Shown here one piece after another: positions 22,309-27,512 of a stretch of DNA of 27,512 nt (within the stretch, counting starts at the first letter, position 1; each line of letters starts with the position of its first letter). The translations under genes and the position numbers were made by a program. The stretch covers positions 1 to 27,512 of the forward strand of contig JADKFE010000053.1 in the NCBI GenBank assembly GCA_016717595.1, read 5' to 3'. The DNA is from Deltaproteobacteria bacterium. GTDB taxonomy: Bacteria > Myxococcota_A > UBA796 > CAJQPC01. The notes beneath the pieces were generated by a model. That model did no database searches. It had not been told where the DNA came from and was given only the letters and a program-made list of their open reading frames with translations.

Positions 22309-23405
22309 CGCGCGCTTCTCACACGCTCTGGATGGCCCTCACCACGGTGGGCCTCATGGCCTGCAAAGGTGGGGAGGACGGGATCCTTGATGACACGAAC
22401 CCCGTCGCCGAGGGGCCCCTGGCCGTGGTCACCACCGTCGCCCAAGACTACGCCACGGGCGGATTCGCCACGGTGTCTCTGGACGACTGGACGGTGAACG
22501 ACAACCTCTTCTTGACCACGGGTGACGCCGCGGTGAGCGTCAACGACGGGGTGATCTACCAGCTCAACCGCTACGGATACGACAACCTGCGGCGTTACAC
22601 CCCCGGCGAGTGGGCGGCGCCGATGTGGGAGCGCTCCACCGGAGATCGCACAAACCCCTATGACGCCGCCACCTGCGCGGGCAAGCTGTTCGTGAGCCTG
22701 TACAATGACGACGCCTTGGCGGTGCTTGACCCCACGACGGGGGATCTGCTCAGCGAGGTGGATCTCAGCGAGGCGGTGATCCAGGGCGGGCCAGAGCCCG
22801 AGGCCACGGAGATCATCGTGCGGGGTGACTCCCTCTATGTGGCGCTCAACGGGCTCGATCAGGCCAACGGCTGGGAGAGCGTCGGCGGCGCCGTGGTGGA
22901 GGTGGACTGTGTTGGGGAGGCCGTCACCGGGCGCTGGGCGGTGGGCGGCAACACCGAGCTTCACGACTGGGACGGCGCCGGGCTGCTCGTCTCCTCTGAG
23001 TCCATTGACGGCGCCGGGGCCGGGGTGTGGTCCTTGGACCCCGACGAGGACGAGCTCACCAAGCTCATCGACGGGGATCGTCTCGGCGGGGCCATCAGCG
23101 ACGTGGCGGCGGCGGGTGTTGACGCCTTGATCCTCACCCCCTCGGCGGACTACGCCACCTTCACGATGACCTGCGCGGATCTGGCCACGGGCGCGCTCAC
23201 CGAGCTCGGCACCTTCTCCGAATATCTGCCCAAGGTCGAGGTGAACGATCGGGGGGAGGCCTGGGTGATCGCCCGCTGGGGCTGGGCGGATCCGACGAAC
23301 GACAAGCCGGGGATCTACGTCGTGGACCTCGCCACCTGCGCCCTCAAAAATCCAGACGACCCGATCACGTTCACCTTGGCGCCTTACGACCTGGACTGGC
23401 TGTGA
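22305..23405 (+). CDS. Propeller-like lipoprotein coupled to the B12 receptor (BtuG-like candidate)
   Basis: 366 residues. A lipobox at LMAC (Cys20) defines the lipoprotein. The mature chain has repeated strand-turn motifs: DAAVSVNDGVIYQLNRYGYDNLRRY, then CAGKLFVSLYNDDALAVLDPTTGDLLSEV, then RGDSLYVALNGLD, and GIYVVDLATC near the end. These are typical of YncE/PQQ-type beta-propellers. In Bacteroides, BtuG is a surface beta-propeller lipoprotein that binds B12 very tightly and sits on BtuB. This gene overlaps btuB by ATGA and is under the same cobalamin riboswitch, so the same job is proposed. The propeller fold and the role are inference; orthology to BtuG is not shown. Four Cys besides Cys20 may form disulfides. 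Confidence 0.7.
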   Translation: MTRASHTLWMALTTVGLMACKGGEDGILDDTNPVAEGPLAVVTTVAQDYATGGFATVSLDDWTVNDNLFLTTGDAAVSVNDGVIYQLNRYGYDNLRRYTPGEWAAPMWERSTGDRTNPYDAATCAGKLFVSLYNDDALAVLDPTTGDLLSEVDLSEAVIQGGPEPEATEIIVRGDSLYVALNGLDQANGWESVGGAVVEVDCVGEAVTGRWAVGGNTELHDWDGAGLLVSSESIDGAGAGVWSLDPDEDELTKLIDGDRLGGAISDVAAAGVDALILTPSADYATFTMTCADLATGALTELGTFSEYLPKVEVNDRGEAWVIARWGWADPTNDKPGIYVVDLATCALKNPDDPITFTLAPYDLDWL

Positions 23406-23410
23406 TCGGG

Positions 23411-23761
23411 ATGAGACACCGCCCCCTCAGGAGCGCGCTCGCCCTCGCGGCCTTCTTCGGGGGCTGCGTGCCCGAGGCGCCCGCTGAGTGCCTCACCCTG
23501 TGCGACGCCGTCGCCGAGGCCACGAGCGCCTGCTTAGAGGCTGAGCAGCTCACCTGGGCGGCGAAGGGCTACGACGACGAGGCCGACTTTTTGGCCTCGT
23601 GTGAGACCTGGGCCTGGGAGCAGGCGCAGCTCGCCCAAGGTGACTTGGACGAGCTTGGGGAGCGCTGCGCGGCGTCGGAGGAGGCGGTGCGGGCCTTGCC
23701 CACGCCGCCGTCCTGCGCGGAGATCACTGCGACGCGCTGGTCGTCGCCGTCTTGGGAGTGA
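23411..23761 (+). CDS. Small Cys-rich lipoprotein, third gene of the riboswitch operon
   Basis: 116 residues from the ATG at 23411. A GTG at 23402 overlapping the previous stop would add three residues. The lipobox is FGGC (Cys19). The mature protein is acidic and helical with six further Cys (AEC, TLC, SAC, ASC, ERC, PSC), enough for three disulfides, consistent with a periplasmic or surface location. No named family was recognised; similar small Cys-rich lipoproteins are frequent in Myxococcota. The position directly after the receptor and propeller lipoprotein suggests a role in cobalamin capture. Its last 38 bases overlap the convergent heptad-repeat gene. Confidence 0.6.
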   Translation: MRHRPLRSALALAAFFGGCVPEAPAECLTLCDAVAEATSACLEAEQLTWAAKGYDDEADFLASCETWAWEQAQLAQGDLDELGERCAASEEAVRALPTPPSCAEITATRWSSPSWE

Positions 23762-24872
23762 GCGAGCTCACCTCGTCCTGGAAGGGCTTGAGGTCGATGG
23801 CCTGGCCCGCGGACATGAGGGCCTGGGCCTCAGCGAGCTCCAACACCGCGGCGGCGTAGTCGCGGCGGGCCTCGGCCTCCTTGAGCTTGGCCCGAGCGGC
23901 CTTCACCTCGGCGCCCTCGGCCTTCTCGGCGCCTTTGGCCTCGCTGGCGTCGGCGGCGCGGGCGTCTACGGTGGCCTCGGCGGCCTTGGCGTTCGCGCGC
24001 TCCATCTCCGTGGCCTGCTTGGCCTCGGCGACGGCGTCTTTGGTGGCGCTGACCTGATCCTTCTGGGCGCCGACCTGGTCCTTCTGGGCGGCGACGGCGC
24101 CATCAGCCTTGTCGTTGGCCTCTTTGGCCTCGGCCTTCGCGGCCTTCACGTCGCCCTTGGCGAGCTTCACCTGGGCCCCGGCCTCTTTCTCGGCGGCCTT
24201 GGCGTCATGCGCCTTGGACTTGGCGTCTTTCACGGCGGACTTCGCCGTCTTGATGGCGACCTTGGCGTCGTTCACGACGTCTTTTGTGGTCGCGTCGGCC
24301 TTGAGCTCGGCTTTGCGGGCCTTGTAGGCGGCCTTGGCCTCGACCACGCGGGCCTTCGCGGCGGTGACCGAAGCGCTGGCCTCGGCGGTGTGGACCTTGG
24401 CCGCGGTCTCTTCAGCTTTGCGGGCCTCATACACGGCCTCGCGGGCGGCGATGTTCGCTTTGCCTTGGTCCTCGACGGCCTTGGCCTGGTCTTTCACGGC
24501 GGCGAGCTCGTTCTTGGCCTCGCGCACGTCAGCCTTGGCGGACTTCACGTCGCTCTTGCTGGCCTTGACGTCCCCTTTGGAGTCTTTGACCGCGCCATCG
24601 GCGGCGTCCGCGGCGTTTTTGGCGGCCTGGACGTCGTCTTTGGCGTCGGCGCGGGCGGCCTCGGCGGCGGCCTCGGCGGCCTCAGCGGCCTCCAGGTTGG
24701 CGCGGGCGTCACGAACGGCGGACTCGGCGGCGGCCAGGGCGTTTGTGGGGTCGACGAGGTTTGTGCGGGCGTCGGCGGAGAGCGCGCTGAGCGCGGCGTC
24801 ATCCACCTTGGGCCCGGCGATCGCGATTGAACCCACAACGAGCGCGAGCGTGACGATGAGTGAACGAAGCAT
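23724..24872 (-). CDS. Secreted Ala/Lys-rich heptad-repeat (coiled-coil or LEA-like) protein
   Basis: 382 residues; GAGAGA/GGAGAG lies 6-10 bases before the ATG. Residues 1-19 are a signal peptide (SLIVTLALVVGSIAIAG). From about 45 to 350 the sequence is almost entirely Ala, Lys, Glu, Asp, Val and Gln with no Cys and almost no aromatics. Heptads are explicit: VKDSKGD at 95, VKASKSD at 102, VKSAKAD at 109, VREAKNE at 116, then LAAVKDQ at 123, with Val or Leu at position a and Ser or Ala at d. This predicts a long Ala-packed coiled coil, or a helix like that in LEA/desiccation proteins. A non-repetitive tail of about 30 residues ends the protein. Role unknown: a periplasmic spacer, envelope tether or stress protectant are possible. 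Confidence 0.75.
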   Translation of the reverse strand: MLRSLIVTLALVVGSIAIAGPKVDDAALSALSADARTNLVDPTNALAAAESAVRDARANLEAAEAAEAAAEAARADAKDDVQAAKNAADAADGAVKDSKGDVKASKSDVKSAKADVREAKNELAAVKDQAKAVEDQGKANIAAREAVYEARKAEETAAKVHTAEASASVTAAKARVVEAKAAYKARKAELKADATTKDVVNDAKVAIKTAKSAVKDAKSKAHDAKAAEKEAGAQVKLAKGDVKAAKAEAKEANDKADGAVAAQKDQVGAQKDQVSATKDAVAEAKQATEMERANAKAAEATVDARAADASEAKGAEKAEGAEVKAARAKLKEAEARRDYAAAVLELAEAQALMSAGQAIDLKPFQDEVSSLTPKTATTSASQ

Positions 24873-24888
24873 AGTTTCTCTCCAGGAG

Positions 24889-24916
24889 ATTGTATTCCAG
24901 AACTGTACAAGGTCAA
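24889..24916 (-). promoter_or_regulatory. Strong-looking sigma-70 promoter of the heptad-repeat gene
   Basis: On the minus strand TTGACC (24916-24911) and TACAAT (24894-24889) are 16 bases apart, the closest match to the -10 consensus in the window. The start site would be near 24882, giving a leader of about 10 bases that includes the GGAGAG at 24883-24878. Confidence 0.65.
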
Positions 24917-25034
24917 TGTAACGTCAATTCCCAGGCCGGATCTGTTTCGTTTTGTTTTCATTTCCCCTTGACCTCGCAACAAGGCGTGATCGTGCGCACT
25001 TGCCGAGCCTCATTCGCCGGGGCATTGGGACGGG

Positions 25035-25397
25035 GTGAACCCGCTCAAACGTGCCCTTCATCTCCTCGCTGTGGGCCTTTTTGGTCTCTCAGCGGCGGTG
25101 CAGCTCAACGACCCCGACCCCCTGGGCTGGACGATCGTGTACCTCGTCGCGGCGGCCCTCGCGGGGCTCAACGCCGCCGGTCGCCCCTCGCCCAACCTCG
25201 CCCGGGGCCTCGCCGCCGTCGCCGCGCTGTGGGCCCTGAGCCTCGTGCCCTCATTGGGGCCGGTCACCCTAGACGAGCTGGTCTCCGACATGAAGATGCT
25301 CCGGCCCGAGGTCGAGTTTGCCCGTGAGCTGGGCGGGCTGTTGATCATCACGCTCTACGCCTTGCCCACCGCCCTCCCCCGCCGCCGAGGTGCCTGA
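25035..25397 (+). CDS. TMEM220-like small membrane protein
   Basis: 120 residues from a GTG at 25035. Four hydrophobic segments are visible: about 8-22, 32-48, 57-73 and 99-112. The segment LFGLSAAVQLNDPDPLGWTIVYLVAA at about 16-41 carries the Q-x-N-D-P-D-P-x-x-W signature of the transmembrane protein 220 family, small inner-membrane proteins of unknown function that occur in bacteria and animals. The stop overlaps the next start (TGATG), so it is translationally coupled to the DUF1028 gene. There is no strong ribosome-binding site; the 160 bases upstream hold the divergent promoter of the heptad-repeat gene. Confidence 0.75.
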   Translation: MNPLKRALHLLAVGLFGLSAAVQLNDPDPLGWTIVYLVAAALAGLNAAGRPSPNLARGLAAVAALWALSLVPSLGPVTLDELVSDMKMLRPEVEFARELGGLLIITLYALPTALPRRRGA

Positions 25398-26158
25398 TGT
25401 TGTCTCGAGCCGTCGCCCTGCTCACCGCGGTGGCGCTCGCCGCCTGGGCGCCCCCCGCTGGGGCCACCTGGTCCCTCGTCGCCGTTGATCCTGCGACCGG
25501 CGAGGTCGGCGCCGCCGCGGCCACCTGCGGGAAGATGGTCTGGTTCATCGCGGAGGTGGTCCCCGGGCGCGGCGCCGTCGTCGCCCAGGCCGACACCCTG
25601 CTCGACGGGCGTGACCTCGCCGCCGAGGGCCTCAGCGCCGGGCTCACCCCAGCGGAGATCTTGGTTGAGCTGACCGATCCCACCTTTGATCCTGCGTTTG
25701 AGACGCGGCAGTATGGCGTCGCCGCGCTGTCTGGCGAGGCCGCGGCCTTCACCGGCGCCGAGACGGAGGACGTCGCGCTGTCCATGGGCGATGGCTCGCT
25801 GACCGTGCAAGGAAACCTGCTCACCGGGGCGCTCGTCGTTGAGGACACCTTCGCCGCCTTCCAAGACGCCGAGGGTGAGCCGATGGAGGAGCGCCTCATG
25901 CGGGGCTTAGAGGCCGGCGCCGCCCAAGGCGGGGACTCCCGCTGCCCGCCCGATCGTGCGGCGAAGAGCGCGTTCATCACCGTCGCGACGCAGGACGGCG
26001 AGGTGAAGACCTGGCGAGACCGAGGGTATGGCCCGCCGATCGAGGGCCTGCGGGCCGAGCTAGACGGCGCGGGCTGCTCCGCGACGGCCAGCCGGGGGTC
26101 TGTCTTGCTGGCGCTGGCCGGCCTTCTCGCGCTCAGGCGCCGTCGCCGGGCAGCTTGA
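25397..26158 (+). CDS. DUF1028 family protein with MYXO-CTERM-like sorting tail
   Basis: 253 residues. A signal peptide (about 1-23, ending PPAGA) precedes TWSLVAVDPATGEVGAAAATCG, the characteristic DUF1028 beginning, whose fold is related to Ntn-hydrolases. VVPGRGAVVAQADT, then GRDLAAEGLSAGLTPAEIL and MGDGSLTVQGNLLTG are further family segments. The C-terminus has Gly-Cys (GAGCSA), a hydrophobic stretch and five Arg followed by Ala-Ala. This is the tripartite MYXO-CTERM signal, processed in Myxococcota to leave a surface lipid-linked Cys. The protein is therefore probably anchored at the cell surface; its reaction is unknown. The last 26 bases overlap the convergent lipoprotein gene. Confidence 0.85.
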   Translation: MLSRAVALLTAVALAAWAPPAGATWSLVAVDPATGEVGAAAATCGKMVWFIAEVVPGRGAVVAQADTLLDGRDLAAEGLSAGLTPAEILVELTDPTFDPAFETRQYGVAALSGEAAAFTGAETEDVALSMGDGSLTVQGNLLTGALVVEDTFAAFQDAEGEPMEERLMRGLEAGAAQGGDSRCPPDRAAKSAFITVATQDGEVKTWRDRGYGPPIEGLRAELDGAGCSATASRGSVLLALAGLLALRRRRRAA

Positions 26159-26837
26159 GCACATAGACCGGCGAGAGGGTGTAGTCACCATCGGGCGCTG
26201 GGGGCGCGGTGACGGGGATCGTCTCGCCCGAGAGGTCGGCGGAGGTGCCCGCGTAGCCGTAGATGTAGATCGTCTCGGCCTGGCCGTCCTCTTTGACCCC
26301 GGCGGTGGCGATGTAAGCGCCGTAGAGCGAGCCCGCGGCCGCTTGGGCGTCGTCGTCCTTGAGGCCAGCGGTGATGTCGGGGTGCAGCTCGCCCAGGCCG
26401 AGGAGGATCGTCGTCGGCAGCTCCTCATCGCCCTCGCAGGCGCCGTCGTCCGCGGGGAGCTCCACGAGCCACCAGTGGTAGATCGCCGGGTCGGGCGAGG
26501 GGACGTCCACGGCGGAGATCGGGGCGCGGAGGCTCTCACAGATCGGGCCGTCGGCGGGCTCTTCAGGGAGAAGTGTGGTCGTCACGGTGAGCGCGGTGAG
26601 CAGGCCGCCGCTGAGGCTCGCCGTGGCGCCGACGGTGTACCAAACCGGAGGCAGCGCGCCGGAGTCCGACGACATGGTGTCGGACTCTCCGGCGGTGTCG
26701 TCAGAGGCCCTGGCCGTGTCGGAGCTGTCGAACCGCCCCGTGGCGTCCATGGGGGTACAGCCGGGCAGCAGCGCGATCAGCGCGAAGAGAACGAACATCA
26801 TCGCTCCAGAGACGACCCTGCCTGCCTTGGCCAGCAT
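26133..26837 (-). CDS. Lipoprotein of unknown function
   Basis: 234 residues from the ATG at 26837. Alternative starts at 26801 or 26798 have GGAG 2 or 5 bases upstream, and TAGGCT directly before 26837 could be a -10 element that would favour them. The lipobox is LLPGC. A Ser/Thr/Asp-rich linker follows (about residues 32-62). The rest is a beta-rich domain with LSGGLLTALTVTTTLL, IYHWWLVELP and ETIYIYGYAGTS and one Cys pair (ICESL, ACEGD). No family was recognised. It ends in antisense overlap with the DUF1028 gene's Arg-rich tail. The next gene upstream on this strand is another lipoprotein, possibly of the same unit. Confidence 0.65.
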   Translation of the reverse strand: MLAKAGRVVSGAMMFVLFALIALLPGCTPMDATGRFDSSDTARASDDTAGESDTMSSDSGALPPVWYTVGATASLSGGLLTALTVTTTLLPEEPADGPICESLRAPISAVDVPSPDPAIYHWWLVELPADDGACEGDEELPTTILLGLGELHPDITAGLKDDDAQAAAGSLYGAYIATAGVKEDGQAETIYIYGYAGTSADLSGETIPVTAPPAPDGDYTLSPVYVLKLPGDGA

Positions 26838-26858
26838 AGCCTAGCCTCGGCGCCGCCG

Positions 26859-27398
26859 CTACAGCGACCACGCCCAAGTCGAGACGAAGCGGTAGGTCTC
26901 TCCAGGCGTCCAGCTCGGGGTGCCGTCGCGGGTCTCGCCGAGGTCGAGGGCCTCGGGGTAGACGAGGCCTTGGGGCATCGCCGTCTCGCCGTCGTAGGAG
27001 ACGTACCAGCCGAGGCTCTGGCCGGGGTAGGGGTCGAGGCCCGCGGAGTCTTCGGGGGGCGCGCCGACGCCGAAGGCCACGATGCCCTCCAGGGAGGGAT
27101 CGTCGGCGTAGGCGCCGTCGCAGTCGTCCTCGATGGAGCGGAGCTGCACCTCCATCATCACCAAGCACCGCTCGCAGCCCTCAAGCTCGCCGATGATCAC
27201 GCCGTCGAGGGACTGCAGCAGATCGCAGCGGCGCTTTTGTTCGGAGAGGCGGCGCTGCCAGCCCTCGTCGTAGAAGGTCCAGACGTGTGTGCCGCTGAGC
27301 CCGGACGTCTCGGCGGTGGCCGTGGCGGAGCCCGTGGCCCAGGCGGGGGGTGCGTCCGCGCAGGCGAAGAGCGCGACGAGGGCGAAGGACAGGAGCAC
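26859..27398 (-). CDS. Lipoprotein of unknown function with Cys-x2-Cys motif
   Basis: The GTG start at 27398 is preferred, with GAGG 5 bases upstream, giving a 179-residue protein whose first residues are a compact lipoprotein signal (LLSFALVALFAC, lipobox LFAC). An ATG at 27446 would add 16 residues without a ribosome-binding site. The mature protein has a TGSATATAETSGLSGTHVWTF beginning, a helical part with RRCDLL, a GCERC motif and a DDC, so four Cys are placed for disulfides. The C-terminal half is beta-rich with GWYVSYDG and a closing YRFVSTWAWSL. The family is not recognised. A poor promoter-like pair (TTGCCT, 16 bases, TTTATG) lies at 27471-27444. Confidence 0.6.
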   Translation of the reverse strand: MLLSFALVALFACADAPPAWATGSATATAETSGLSGTHVWTFYDEGWQRRLSEQKRRCDLLQSLDGVIIGELEGCERCLVMMEVQLRSIEDDCDGAYADDPSLEGIVAFGVGAPPEDSAGLDPYPGQSLGWYVSYDGETAMPQGLVYPEALDLGETRDGTPSWTPGETYRFVSTWAWSL

Positions 27399-27512
27399 GG
27401 GCACCTCGGCGGGTGGGGCGAGGAGCAGACCTCGCGCCACACACATAAACCGCCGAGGGGGGATCAGGCAATCAGCGCAGCAACACCAGGGTTGGGTCCA
27501 AGACCGGGTAGG

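Noticed and set aside
23601..24830. Long plus-strand Gly/Leu-rich frame of about 400 codons
   Set aside because: It is the complement of the Ala/Lys heptad-repeat gene, which has a promoter, ribosome-binding site and signal peptide; the plus frame has none.
26838..26843. TAGGCT as a promoter -10 for the 26133-26837 lipoprotein
   Set aside because: No -35 hexamer at a usable distance; used only as a hint about start choice.

Overview
The window comes from a GC-rich Gram-negative bacterium, most likely a member of the Myxococcota or a neighbouring deltaproteobacterial lineage. The evidence is a MYXO-CTERM-like sorting tail (Gly-Cys, hydrophobic stretch, five arginines) on a DUF1028 protein, many small lipobox-bearing lipoproteins, a bacterial XPB helicase with its partner protein, and outer-membrane proteins. 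Coding density is high, same-strand neighbours often overlap by ATGA, and three convergent gene pairs overlap at their 3' ends. No rRNA, tRNA, CRISPR array or intact transposon was seen.

Layout. 1-319: C-terminus of an Abi-family protein cut by the window edge. 362-2349: a small secreted beta-strand-rich protein and a CotH-type lipoprotein, running antisense into the 3' end of a large secreted S41 (C-terminal processing) protease (2175-4745, minus). 4840-9824 (plus): larB and larC (nickel-pincer cofactor synthesis), then a PAS protein whose receiver and histidine-kinase domains have both lost their phosphorylation residues, a tandem UspA protein and a secreted two-Cys protein. 9834-14769 (minus): XPB helicase, its helicase-associated partner and xseB (exonuclease VII small subunit), followed by a ParE-type toxin/antitoxin pair with its own promoter, apparently leaderless. 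15137-16756 (minus): P5C dehydrogenase. 16816-17707: a region of atypical composition with one dubious ORF and probable gene debris. 17708-19956: a carotenoid oxygenase and a TetR regulator, divergently transcribed across a perfect 17-bp palindrome that overlaps both predicted promoters. 19913-23761: a cobalamin riboswitch controlling a BtuB-like receptor, a propeller-like lipoprotein (BtuG-like in context) and a Cys-rich lipoprotein. 23724-27398: an Ala/Lys heptad-repeat secreted protein, a TMEM220-like membrane protein, a DUF1028 MYXO-CTERM protein and two lipoproteins of unknown function.

Most interesting. (1) The B12 regulon, where a riboswitch with a readable anti-Shine-Dalgarno/anti-anti-SD platform precedes a receptor plus two lipoproteins, resembling the Bacteroides BtuB-BtuG arrangement in a different phylum. 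(2) A doubly degenerate two-component-like protein translationally coupled to larBC. (3) The TetR/carotenoid oxygenase switch. (4) A near-identical 42-bp repeat, one copy of which forms part of the tetR 3' end and abuts the B12 promoter. Functions are assigned from motif recognition only; no database search was run.
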